From Devosia nanyangense (GTDB lineage Bacteria; Pseudomonadota; Alphaproteobacteria; Rhizobiales; Devosiaceae): 64,000 bases of DNA. The first letter of the stretch is position 1; each line of letters starts with the position of its first letter. The notes under the pieces are model-generated. The model was not told where the DNA came from and searched no databases. It worked only from the letters and a program-made list of their open reading frames with translations. The position numbers and the translations under genes are program-made. Of this stretch, positions 1-8,077 are shown one piece after another. The DNA lies in the NCBI GenBank assembly GCA_016213505.1, contig JACRAF010000041.1, positions 1 to 64,000 on the forward strand, written 5' to 3'.

Positions 1-179
1 CCCGCCCAACTGTTCGGGTTCAGCGAAGAGCAGACAGGGCCATGCTTGACCTCGGCCTTTACCGGCCAGCCCGGCCATCCTCAACGCCCTCCGCAGCGCA
101 AGCCTATCACCACACCGTCAATGCAAGCCCGGCCATGACGGCGGAGAGAGCTGTGCGCATAGGGGTGGCGTCCCAGTCG

Positions 180-1328
180 CTACCCCCGCCGCAACGCGCG
201 CTTGACGATCCATTTGTACGGCCTGAGCGTCTGATAGAGCCGGGTGCCCCGGACCTTCGCCAGCAACGCCGCCGTCGCAAGCGCCCGTCGACCCTTGGCC
301 GAGCGCGCCGCGATCAACCGGCCCAGCGGCACATGGGTGTCGCAGTTCTCGTGCTTCCAGTCCTCGTCGCCGATGCCGTGGTCGACATAGGCGAAGCCCT
401 GCGCCTTTGCCCATTCGAGGAATCGGAGATTGAGGATGCGGCCGCCCGAGTGCTTGGCCCATTCGCCCGACTCGAACCCGATCATCAGCTCGTAGACGGT
501 CTTGCCGAGCGCCACCGTCCAGCTCGTCGCGATCAGCTCGCCCCCCACTTCGAGCGCACAAAGAGTGAGATCGCCGCTCGCCGCGAACACCTCGGTGGCC
601 TGCTCGAAGAAGCGCTTGGGCTCCGGCGCTTCGGCAAAGCCGGGCACGCGCGTGTCCTCGAAGCGGCGCTGCTTCTGCTCCAGCAGCCGGGTCAGCAGCC
701 GGTCGCGCTCGGGCTTGTCGGTGGCGACGACGAAGCGGACCGCGTCGAGCTTTTCGAGGCCGCGCGCCTTGCGCTTCAGCGTCTTGAGCTGCGCCTGGGT
801 CGCTTCGATCTCGGCCCAGGGTCGCAGCAAATTGGAGCCGTGGCAGGATTCGGGGTTGGCGTCGTCGGCGAGAAGGAACAATGGATTGACGCAATCACCG
901 ACCATCGCCGGCATCTTGTCGAGCACCACCTGATCGACCGCCGGCAGCGCCGCCTCGATCGCCGCCCACAACGCCCTGGCGCGCTCGGGCGTCCACGCGA
1001 TGGCCGTCGGATAGAGGATCGGCGCACAATAGTCGGCGGTGCTCTGGTCGGCAAAGCCGAGCACCCGGATGCCGCGGCGGGACTCGATGGCGAGCGGCAC
1101 CCGCAGCACGAGAGTCCCATCGCTGTCGCGCACATCGACGAAGCGGGCATCGAGGCCCATGGCGACGCCGAATGTCGCGGCCCATATGTCGAGGAACTCC
1201 CGCGTCTGGAAGATATGCGCCCGCGCCGTGCCCAGCGACCGCACACCCGGCCAATCGACCGGCAGGGTGCGGTGGACGGTCAGGCTGAATTCCGCATCGG
1301 CGGTCTGGCTGGTGGCGCGATCGAGCAT
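180..1328 (-). CDS. CelD/BioF2-like GNAT acyltransferase
   Basis: A 382-residue protein resembling the GNAT-fold acyltransferases (CelD/BcsL, FemAB-like, Pfam BioF2-type) that often accompany cellulose or exopolysaccharide genes. The central part (LKTLKRKARGLEKLDAVRFV, then a long charged helix and LLEQKQRRFEDTR) followed by the segment ELIATSWTVALGKTVYELMI fits the acyl-CoA-binding half of this family. No signal peptide is seen, so the product is probably cytoplasmic. I chose the ATG at 1328 over the upstream TTG because GGAAG lies 6 nt before it. It is the last gene of the minus-strand polysaccharide run but is separated from its neighbour by a 180-bp repeat-containing gap. Substrate unknown. 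Confidence 0.7.
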   Translation of the reverse strand: MLDRATSQTADAEFSLTVHRTLPVDWPGVRSLGTARAHIFQTREFLDIWAATFGVAMGLDARFVDVRDSDGTLVLRVPLAIESRRGIRVLGFADQSTADYCAPILYPTAIAWTPERARALWAAIEAALPAVDQVVLDKMPAMVGDCVNPLFLLADDANPESCHGSNLLRPWAEIEATQAQLKTLKRKARGLEKLDAVRFVVATDKPERDRLLTRLLEQKQRRFEDTRVPGFAEAPEPKRFFEQATEVFAASGDLTLCALEVGGELIATSWTVALGKTVYELMIGFESGEWAKHSGGRILNLRFLEWAKAQGFAYVDHGIGDEDWKHENCDTHVPLGRLIAARSAKGRRALATAALLAKVRGTRLYQTLRPYKWIVKRALRRG

Positions 1329-1353
1329 CGAAAACTTCCGCAAATCTGTGCCG

Positions 1354-1459
1354 CTAGAGCGGGGTGCGTTTTGATGGAATCAAGACGCCCGCTCTATCTC
1401 TTTGTTGTCGCATCGTTCTTGCGGAAAACCGGAAGGCCACTTTTCCGCACGATGCTCTA
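1354..1459. repeat. Interspersed palindromic element (two hairpins)
   Basis: Two adjacent hairpins fill this gap. The first pairs CTAGAGCGGG (from 1354) with CCCGCTCTA (to 1396). The second pairs GCATCGT and GCGGAAAA (from 1410) with TTTTCCGC and ACGATGC (to 1455). The arrangement and the AGAGCATCGTGCGGAAAAG core match the short intergenic repeat family scattered through many Hyphomicrobiales genomes. It may also act as a transcription end for the upstream polysaccharide genes. I see no second full copy in this window. Confidence 0.65.
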
Positions 1460-1506
1460 ATCTAGCGGAGGGACGCGCCGGGCCTCAGCGCAAAGGCCCA
1501 AACTGG

Positions 1507-2562
1507 TTAAGCCGAGAGTGTCGCGATCAGGTCGCTCCAGACCGCATCGATCTGCCGTCCGTCCATCACCGGCCGGTGTGGCATGCCGCGCGTCGCCAGC
1601 ACCGCATCGGCGAACATCGCCGCCGTTGCGTCCCGGGGCACCAGCTGCAGCGTCCCGGCCTTGAGCAGCACATTGAACAGCCGGTGATGCGCCAGCGAAT
1701 CCGCGCGCTGCGGCGCGCTGACGACGACCGGTCTGCCCGACAGCGCCGCGGCGAGAACGCTCGCGCGGCGCGAGGTCAGCCCTTCGCTCAGCGGATAGAC
1801 GAAGGCATCGACCTCGGCGAACAGACCATAGAGCTTCGCCGCATCCTTGAGGTAGCCAGTGACCTCGACGCGGTCTTTGAGTCCCAGCGCCTCGACCCTG
1901 GCCCAAAAATCGGCCTCCACCGTCCCGCCATCCTTGACGAACGAGCCGATGAACACGAGCCTGAGCTCGATGCCCCGGCGCATCAACTCGGCGGCGACGT
2001 CGAGCAGCACCAGCGGATCTTTCTTGGGATAGATCGAGCCGAACTGCGCCAGGATCATCGTCCCCTTCGCCCGGTCGGCGGCGAGGCGGTCCGAACGCGC
2101 CGAGCCGCTGGTCCATCCGGGCACCGCGAAATTGGGCGGGATCGGCACCACCGCGCGCCGCTTCGTGACGATCCGCGACACCGGCGTCGACTCGAACTGC
2201 GCCATCACCTCGGGCGCCGAAAACAGGATGCGCGTCGCCAGTGGCAGCAGCGGCAAATACGAGAGGCGCCGGGCGAGCGCCAGATCGGCCCATTCGTGGA
2301 GGATGATCGTCACCTCGCGCCCGGCCATTCTGGCATGTGCCGCCGCGAGGATCGGCGCGGCGAGCTTCTTCTTCCAGGCGACCACCGGCAGGTTGATGAT
2401 GAGGTCGGCGGCGCCCGCCAGCGCTTTGGTCAGGTTTGGCATGTCGGCATCGAGCACATGCGTCGCGCCGCTGCCGCCAAGCCGCCGCGCCGTCTGGCGG
2501 GCGAATTCCTCGACCCCGCAGGTCGCCTCCGCATCCGAGATGAGGACCAGGTGACGTGCCAT
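1507..2562 (-). CDS. Glycosyltransferase family 4-like protein
   Basis: A 351-residue two-domain glycosyltransferase, probably retaining GT4/GT-B. The N-terminal half has a Rossmann-like start (RHLVLISDAEATCGVEEFAR). The C-terminal half contains ILAQFGSIYPKKDP, the sugar-nucleotide-binding segment VFIGSFVKDGG and the conserved acidic region YPLSEGLTSRRASVLAAALS. Expected role: adding a sugar to a growing exopolysaccharide repeat on the cytoplasmic face. The open frame runs much further upstream, but the true start is the ATG at 2562, two bases after the stop of the GT2 gene at 2565, as expected for a translationally coupled operon. Confidence 0.8.
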   Translation of the reverse strand: MARHLVLISDAEATCGVEEFARQTARRLGGSGATHVLDADMPNLTKALAGAADLIINLPVVAWKKKLAAPILAAAHARMAGREVTIILHEWADLALARRLSYLPLLPLATRILFSAPEVMAQFESTPVSRIVTKRRAVVPIPPNFAVPGWTSGSARSDRLAADRAKGTMILAQFGSIYPKKDPLVLLDVAAELMRRGIELRLVFIGSFVKDGGTVEADFWARVEALGLKDRVEVTGYLKDAAKLYGLFAEVDAFVYPLSEGLTSRRASVLAAALSGRPVVVSAPQRADSLAHHRLFNVLLKAGTLQLVPRDATAAMFADAVLATRGMPHRPVMDGRQIDAVWSDLIATLSA

Positions 2563-2564
2563 GC

Positions 2565-3479
2565 CTAGCGTCCGGCGCGATACTGGCGCGTCTCGACTCC
2601 GCCGATCGACAGCACCCGTCCGAGTGCGATGGTCACCGGGTGCAGCGCCCTGAGCAGGCTGCGCGAGCGCAGCAGTTCGCGCCCGAAGCGGAACGGCGCG
2701 ACGGCGAGGATCGCCGCATCCTTCACCAGCACGCGGGCGGTCCCGCTGCGCTTCAGCTCGATCCGGCGGTTGATGGCGCCGATCCTGAGGCCGCGCCGGA
2801 ACACCCAGCCCGCCTGGGTCCGGGCCTCGGGCACGGTCTCGGTCACCAGCGCGTCGGCCTGCCAGTAGAACGTCACTTCCGCCAACCGCGCGCGGGTGAA
2901 GAAATCGGTGTCGCCACCTCCGAGGTGGTTGAACGCCACGTCGAACGCCGGCAACCCAAGGGTTGCGAATACCTTGCGCCGGATCAGGCAGTTGCCGCTG
3001 CCGAAAATCATCGGCAAGGGGCCGCTCGGCGCATCGATCGGCCAGAACACCGGATGGCTTCGCATCCCTTCGCCGGCCGCCGCCTCGAACTGCGGGTTCA
3101 CCGGCCCGCCGACGATGTCGGCGCCCGAGGTTTCGGCCGCCCCGACCATCCGCTCCAGCCAGCCGGGCGAGGCCACCTCGTCGTCGTCGATCATCAGAAA
3201 ATATTCGGCCGCAGGATAGCGCTCGAGCGCCGCCGCGAAGCCGGCATTGATCGCCTCGACATTGCCCTGCTTCGGCTCGACCACCGTCGAGCCGTCGAGC
3301 CGCCCGTCGGCAAAGAATTCCTCGGCGACGCGCTGGCCCTCGCCGCCGGCATCGTTTTCGACGACGATCGCCGCGAACGGCACGCCGGTCTGCTGCGCCA
3401 TGAGCGACGCCAGCGTCGCGCGCAGCATCGCCGGCCGCCGGAATGTCGGCACCACCACCACAGCGCGCGGATTGCTCAT
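2565..3479 (-). CDS. Glycosyltransferase family 2
   Basis: A 304-residue GT-A inverting glycosyltransferase. VVVVPTFRRPAMLRATLASL opens the nucleotide-sugar-binding fold. MIDDDEVASPGW holds the DxD metal-binding motif, GSGNCLIRRKVF is the acceptor-side motif, and GGGDTDFF fits the family's ED-like base region. Cytoplasmic, transferring sugars to a lipid-linked polysaccharide. The start at 3479 is set by an ATGA overlap with the upstream gene's stop (3476-3478); an in-frame extension to 3626 reads as low-complexity shadow sequence. Operon member between the DUF6492 gene and the GT4 gene. Confidence 0.88.
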   Translation of the reverse strand: MSNPRAVVVVPTFRRPAMLRATLASLMAQQTGVPFAAIVVENDAGGEGQRVAEEFFADGRLDGSTVVEPKQGNVEAINAGFAAALERYPAAEYFLMIDDDEVASPGWLERMVGAAETSGADIVGGPVNPQFEAAAGEGMRSHPVFWPIDAPSGPLPMIFGSGNCLIRRKVFATLGLPAFDVAFNHLGGGDTDFFTRARLAEVTFYWQADALVTETVPEARTQAGWVFRRGLRIGAINRRIELKRSGTARVLVKDAAILAVAPFRFGRELLRSRSLLRALHPVTIALGRVLSIGGVETRQYRAGR

Positions 3480-4348
3480 GCGGAACCGGTCCCACCCAGC
3501 GCGAACGCCCGGATCACCTCGACCGGCGTCCGGGTGAACGACTGCACCGCGACCGCTGCCTGCTTCGGCCCGAGTTTTGCGACAAAGCCCGGAAAGCTCG
3601 CCGCGTCGAGCGCCGGGCCGTCCCAATAGGCGAGGCAGGGCGAGGTGCTCACCGCCTCATGCCGCGCGGCGAGCGCCGGATCGGTGGTCACCGCGACGCC
3701 GTAGATCATGTATTCGGAGAACTGCCGGGTGCATGCCAGCGCCCGAAGCCAGGTCGTGCCGCTCACTGCCTCGATCCGCGCCACCATCGCTTCGACCGAG
3801 GCCTTCTCCCAGACGTTCATCTGGCCGACGAAATCGTCGCCCGGCAGCTCGGGCACCGTCCGGCCGAGCAGAAGGTGGGCATTGCGCCACCACTCGACAT
3901 GAGCGGGGAGCGCGGCGTCGACCACACCCCGTTCGACGTGCAGCGGCACTTTGCCGTCCGCCAGCGTCGAGGCATCGAAGGGCCTGACGAAGCAATTGTC
4001 GGAATCGACATGCAGCACGCGCGCCTCGGGCTGCGCCAGCGTCATGCCGATCTTCCTGAGCTGCTGCATGTGCCAGCCATAGATCGGCCGGCCCAGCCAT
4101 GGCGCCCAGAGATAACTGCGGCCGCGCCACTTGACCGGCAAGGTCATCAGCCCCGAGCGGAGCAGCTCCGTTTCGTCGACGATCTCACGCCGCGGCCCGG
4201 CGAGCGCGCCGAACATCGCGACATCGTCCTGTGGAACGACGATGTAGTGGCGGCTGTAGCCGGTCACATGGGCATCGATCGAGTCCGCCAGCAGCCGGCA
4301 GGACTCGAGATCGCCCCGATAGCTCGCGGTGATCAGGGAGAGGCTCAC
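3476..4348 (-). CDS. DUF6492-like protein of polysaccharide locus
   Basis: A 290-residue protein beginning MSLSLITASYRGDLESCRLL, which looks like the DUF6492 group (GT-A-like proteins next to glycosyltransferases). The segment ARVLHVDSDNCFVRPFDAST carries a DSDN in the position of a GT DxD motif, so a glycosyltransferase activity is plausible but not shown. It overlaps both neighbours by 4 bp (ATGA at 3476-3479 and at 4345-4348), so the three genes are surely co-translated. No membrane segment seen. Confidence 0.75.
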   Translation of the reverse strand: MSLSLITASYRGDLESCRLLADSIDAHVTGYSRHYIVVPQDDVAMFGALAGPRREIVDETELLRSGLMTLPVKWRGRSYLWAPWLGRPIYGWHMQQLRKIGMTLAQPEARVLHVDSDNCFVRPFDASTLADGKVPLHVERGVVDAALPAHVEWWRNAHLLLGRTVPELPGDDFVGQMNVWEKASVEAMVARIEAVSGTTWLRALACTRQFSEYMIYGVAVTTDPALAARHEAVSTSPCLAYWDGPALDAASFPGFVAKLGPKQAAVAVQSFTRTPVEVIRAFALGGTGSA

Positions 4349-5091
4349 GGCGCCGCCTCCAGCCGGTCGAGCGCAGCATCCACCGTCAGCACCTCGCAGC
4401 CGGTCTCGAGCGCATGGCCGACCAGCCGCTCCAGCAGGTCCGGCGGGCAGCCGTACCGGCTCGGCGGGTCCTTGACGTCGTGGGTGAAGTAGATGAGCCA
4501 GCCGGGCGTCGCCACCGCGTCGTCGATCCAGCCCACCAGCGAGGCGGGCTCGGAGCGGCCGCCGATCTCGACCGACAACAGGAGGCCGGGGTCGGCCGGC
4601 CCGCGGTTGATCCCCGGCAGCACGCCGCGGCCGCTGCGGAAGCGGCGATCGACCGCCCGCTGCGCCGCCGGCGAGGTCAGCCCATAGGGAAAGGCGAAGT
4701 TCTTCGCATAGCCATCCGTCACCGTCGTCAGGAACGCATCGTTGCGGTCGAGGTCGTCGCGATAGCGGCCCGCCAGCCGCACCGGCGAGCGGTGCGAAAA
4801 TGTGTGATGGCCCAGTTCGTGCCCGCGCGACGCGAGCTCGCGGTAGCCCTCGTCGGCCAGCATCGGCTGGCCGTCATGGACGCGTCCCGACAGCCCCCCG
4901 GCGGTGTAGAACGTGCCGCGCACGCCGAACTGCTCGAGAATGCGCGCGCCGTTGGACAAGGCCGTCTCCGGCACATCGTCGAAGGTGAAGCTGACGATCG
5001 GCCGCTGCGGCTCGATGTGCATCTTCGGCCGCGGTAGCGCCCGCGCCAGACGGTTGGCCAGCCGGTCGGCGAGGCTGATCTGCTTAAACAT
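4345..5091 (-). CDS. Polysaccharide deacetylase (NodB homology domain)
   Basis: A 248-residue carbohydrate esterase family 4-type protein. NodB motif 1 is SFTFDDVPETA (catalytic Asp and metal Asp), motif 2 is HTFSHRSP (metal His residues), motif 3 is near NFAFPYGLTS and motif 4 is LIYFTHDVKDPP. It would remove N- or O-acetyl groups from the polysaccharide made by this locus. No clear signal peptide, so it may act on a cytoplasmic lipid-linked intermediate. The start at 5091 overlaps the polymerase gene end at 5084 by 8 bp, and the 3' end overlaps the next gene by 4 bp. Confidence 0.85.
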   Translation of the reverse strand: MFKQISLADRLANRLARALPRPKMHIEPQRPIVSFTFDDVPETALSNGARILEQFGVRGTFYTAGGLSGRVHDGQPMLADEGYRELASRGHELGHHTFSHRSPVRLAGRYRDDLDRNDAFLTTVTDGYAKNFAFPYGLTSPAAQRAVDRRFRSGRGVLPGINRGPADPGLLLSVEIGGRSEPASLVGWIDDAVATPGWLIYFTHDVKDPPSRYGCPPDLLERLVGHALETGCEVLTVDAALDRLEAAP

Positions 5092-6412
5092 GGACCGCCT
5101 CCCCCACCAGGGCGGGACGCGGCCGCGTCACCAATTGGCCGCGGCCCTGATACTGGAGGCCGAAAACGCCGATCAGGATGGTGAACCAGACCGGCCCGGC
5201 ATTGACGAAGAACGAGCTCTCGAGGCTCGCCGCGAAGATGCCGTAGAGCCAGATGCGCAGGAACAACCGGGTGAGCGCCGGATCGTTGCCGCTGCCCTCG
5301 GCCCGTGCGAGATCGCCGATCGGCCGGATCACCAGCCACAGGACGACCAGCACGAGGCCGGGAATGCCGGCGTTCACCGCCGCATCGAGATAGGCGTTAT
5401 GTCCGTTGGCGGCAAACACCGCCCAGGTTTCGACATTGCCGCCGCCATAGACCAGCGTTTCAGTCTGCCAGTAGGACTGGAAGCCGTAGCCGGTCAGCGG
5501 CCGCCTGCCGATCGCCGAGAACGCCAGCTGCCAGATGTCGACGCGATCGGTGAAGGTCGCGTCGATGCCAAGCCCGGCGACCAGCTTCTGGATCGGCGGC
5601 CATACCGCCGAGCCGACGGCGACCAGGTTGAAGAGGCCCAGGCCGCCCACCGCGATCGGCAGGCGCAGCCCGCGCCACCGCTCGAAGGCGAAAGCGAGGA
5701 CCAGCATCGCCGGTACCATCATCAGCGACGTCTTGCCGCCGGTCTTGAACAGGAAGAACAAGGCAAAGCCGATGAGCATCGCGCCGACCAGTTTCGACCA
5801 GCGCGCCCACACGAACAGTCCGCCGAAGATGGTGAAGGCCATCGCCTCGGCAGCGACGTTCTTGTGCCCGAACTCGCCGCGCCAGAGCCCGGCGAGCAAC
5901 GGCTCGACCACGTCGGTCAGCTGGTGGATCGAGCGCGAGGGCCAGAACAGCACGCCCCAATAAGCGAGACCGAGCAGCAGCAGGAGGCCGATGCCGATGA
6001 GCTTGGCAAAATGCTTCTCGTCGCGCGGCAAGAGGAGAAAGATGCTGGCGCCGACGCAGACCATCGCCGCCATCGCTACCCGCTTGAGCGCGGTGCCCGG
6101 GTCGTCGGCCATGAGCGAGGTGATGGTGAACCAGCCGAACAGCGCTGCCAGCAGCAGCCGCGGCTGCGCCACCAGATGGCGGAGCGGATGGCGAAGCGCG
6201 AACACCAGCAATGCCCCGAACAAGGCGATCGCCACGACCTGGTTGAGCAGATTGGAGCTGCCCGAATAGGGATCGGCGAGGCTCGCGAGACCCAGATCGG
6301 GGAACGGCGCCAGCGTGATCCAGTAATATCCCAGCACGACAAGAAACATCAGCGCGCGGCCGACGTGGCCGCCGCTGTGCGTGTCGACTTGATGTGCCGT
6401 CGCCGATGCCAT
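5084..6412 (-). CDS. O-antigen ligase / ExoQ-like polysaccharide polymerase
   Basis: A 442-residue integral membrane protein with roughly ten hydrophobic segments and a large periplasmic loop containing the Wzy_C-type stretch (GFALFFLFKTGGKTSLMMVP, then TDRVDIWQLAFSAIGRRPLT and NGHNAYLDAAVNAGIPG). The NGHNAYL motif with its His is typical of O-antigen ligases/ExoQ polymerases. Expected role: joining repeat units at the periplasmic face of the inner membrane. It lies 6 bp downstream of the chain-length gene. Confidence 0.82.
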   Translation of the reverse strand: MASATAHQVDTHSGGHVGRALMFLVVLGYYWITLAPFPDLGLASLADPYSGSSNLLNQVVAIALFGALLVFALRHPLRHLVAQPRLLLAALFGWFTITSLMADDPGTALKRVAMAAMVCVGASIFLLLPRDEKHFAKLIGIGLLLLLGLAYWGVLFWPSRSIHQLTDVVEPLLAGLWRGEFGHKNVAAEAMAFTIFGGLFVWARWSKLVGAMLIGFALFFLFKTGGKTSLMMVPAMLVLAFAFERWRGLRLPIAVGGLGLFNLVAVGSAVWPPIQKLVAGLGIDATFTDRVDIWQLAFSAIGRRPLTGYGFQSYWQTETLVYGGGNVETWAVFAANGHNAYLDAAVNAGIPGLVLVVLWLVIRPIGDLARAEGSGNDPALTRLFLRIWLYGIFAASLESSFFVNAGPVWFTILIGVFGLQYQGRGQLVTRPRPALVGEAVHV

Positions 6413-6418
6413 GGCCGG

Positions 6419-7915
6419 CTAGGCCCTGCGCAGGCGGCGGGTCTCGGCGAGAAAACCGAGCCCGAGCGCCACGAGGATGCCGAGCATTCCGCCGCCCACC
6501 GCGCCCGCCCCGGCCACGACGACCGTGCGCGGCGGCCAGCTGCGGGCTTCCGGCGGCGTTGCCGGCGTGATCGTCCGGATATTGGTGGTGTCGAGCTGCT
6601 GTTGCTCGGTGACCTCGCGGGCGCGGGTCAGGAACGCCTCGTAGACGGCGGCCTTGGCCCTGGCGTCGCGATCGAGTTCACGCAGCTCCACCAGCGCCTG
6701 GTCGTCGGTCGCAACCGTCGTGCGCGCCGCGTCGGTCTGCTGGTCGAGCCCGGCGACGGCGCCGCGCGCCTGGTCGAGTTCGAGCTTGGCCTGCTGCACG
6801 GCGCGGGCCGCCTCGGCGGCGATCTGCTGGGCGAGGCCCGCGAGCTGCCGTTCGCCAGCGGCCCGGTTGGGGTGAAGCGGGCCATACATGGTGGCATTGG
6901 CGTCGGCCTGCTGCTTGAGCAGCCCATACTGGGTGCGCAGCGCCACCATGGTCGGCGTCTGCACGGCGTCGGCATTGGCGGCGCCCGTGACCGGATCGGT
7001 CAGTTCGCGGTAGTGCGACTGGGCGAGGATCAGCGCCTGCTGCGCATCGACGGCGCGCGAATTGAGCAGTGCCATCGACTGCGAATTGACCAGTTCGCCA
7101 TTGCTCTGCTGCAGGCCATGGGCCCGCTTGAAGGTCTCGACCGCGTCTTCCGCCGCGGCGACGCCACTCCGCAGCTCGGCGAGCCGGTCCATCAGCGCGG
7201 CGGCAGCGCGGCCGGCGCCGTCCGACTCGGCCTTGGCGAGTTCCGCCTGGAAGGCCGCGACGATGGCATTGGCGATCCGCACCGATTTGTCCGGGTCCTC
7301 GGTCGAAACCGCGAGCGTCACCACATAGGAGCGCTCCTCGCGCCAAGCACCCACCCGCTTTTCCAGCGCGTCGGTGGCGGCGAGGATAGGATCGCCCTGT
7401 GCGGCGCGGTCCGATCCGCCGAGGAAGGGCAGATCGAGACCGGCCGGCGCGCCGAATTCGGGGTCGTCCTGCAGCTTCAGGTCATCGACGACGCGCGCCA
7501 GCACGGTGCCCGAAGTCAGGACGCGCAGCTTGCTCTCGACATCGAGCAATTGCGCGTTCTGGTCGAGCGGGTTCCTGTAGAGGTCGTTGGTCACCACCTG
7601 CAGGTTCGCCGGATCGATGATCAGGTCGGTCGTCGTGGTGAATTTGGGTTTGGCGATCATCGCGTAGCCGATACCGGCCAGCCCGCCGACCACCACCAGA
7701 ACGACGATCCATTTGAGCCCGCTGCGCAGCCAGGCAAGGGCGCCCGTCAGCGTCAGCTCCGGCCAAGACATTGGACCGCCCGCCACCTGGGCGGTCGCCA
7801 CCGGCTGTTCGGCGCGCTGCGGCGGCGTGCGCGGTGTCGACGGCAGATCGCGGCGCGCCAGGCGCTTGAGCCCCGTGGGCTGCCGGATTTTGTCGGAATC
7901 GAGAGTGCTGTACAT
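6419..7915 (-). CDS. Polysaccharide chain-length (Wzz/GumC/ExoP N-domain) protein
   Basis: A 498-residue polysaccharide co-polymerase. A transmembrane segment near residues 65-85 (IVVLVVVGGLAGIGYAMI) is followed by a periplasmic domain with long coiled coils and a second transmembrane segment at the C-terminus (VVVAGAGAVGGGMLGILVAL). The cytoplasmic Walker-type tyrosine kinase domain of full ExoP/Wzc proteins is absent, so a separate kinase or none is implied. The start at 7915 (MYSTLDSDK) gives a sensible cytoplasmic tail; an in-frame start at 7948 is possible. First gene of the minus-strand operon. Confidence 0.82.
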   Translation of the reverse strand: MYSTLDSDKIRQPTGLKRLARRDLPSTPRTPPQRAEQPVATAQVAGGPMSWPELTLTGALAWLRSGLKWIVVLVVVGGLAGIGYAMIAKPKFTTTTDLIIDPANLQVVTNDLYRNPLDQNAQLLDVESKLRVLTSGTVLARVVDDLKLQDDPEFGAPAGLDLPFLGGSDRAAQGDPILAATDALEKRVGAWREERSYVVTLAVSTEDPDKSVRIANAIVAAFQAELAKAESDGAGRAAAALMDRLAELRSGVAAAEDAVETFKRAHGLQQSNGELVNSQSMALLNSRAVDAQQALILAQSHYRELTDPVTGAANADAVQTPTMVALRTQYGLLKQQADANATMYGPLHPNRAAGERQLAGLAQQIAAEAARAVQQAKLELDQARGAVAGLDQQTDAARTTVATDDQALVELRELDRDARAKAAVYEAFLTRAREVTEQQQLDTTNIRTITPATPPEARSWPPRTVVVAGAGAVGGGMLGILVALGLGFLAETRRLRRA

Positions 7916-8000
7916 GCCGCAAATCCGCATCGATCGCTGTGAAAGCAAACCTGCTTATAGGAGCATGCAGGGCGGGCTTCCCGTCAGTTCCTAAGAATTG

Positions 8001-8025
8001 GTTAACCACGGCGCGCCTGTTAACC
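8001..8025. promoter_or_regulatory. Two GTTAACC direct repeats between divergent polysaccharide genes
   Basis: GTTAACC occurs at 8001-8007 and again at 8019-8025, in the 160-bp divergent gap between the chain-length gene and the flippase gene. TTAACC is the half-site of the CtrA box, but the 7-bp spacing of a full box is absent, so this is only a weak candidate for cell-cycle control of the locus. Confidence 0.25.
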
Positions 8026-8077
8026 GCATCGGCGCAAGGGGGGCGCGCCCTGCCCAGGTTTGTGCCAGAAGGCCGCA

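Noticed and set aside
1..179. Possible partial gene at the left edge
   Set aside because: Short open stretches run off the edge in several frames but none has a recognisable product or start signal; I see no supportable feature here.
1507..3495. A 662-residue fused glycosyltransferase
   Set aside because: The first 310 residues are an out-of-frame reading of the GT2 gene; the real gene starts at 2562 right after the GT2 stop.
4913..7942. A 1009-codon plus-strand open frame opposite the polysaccharide genes
   Set aside because: It is antisense to four well-supported genes, is Arg/His/Gln-rich as expected for GC-rich shadow frames, and has no recognisable motif.
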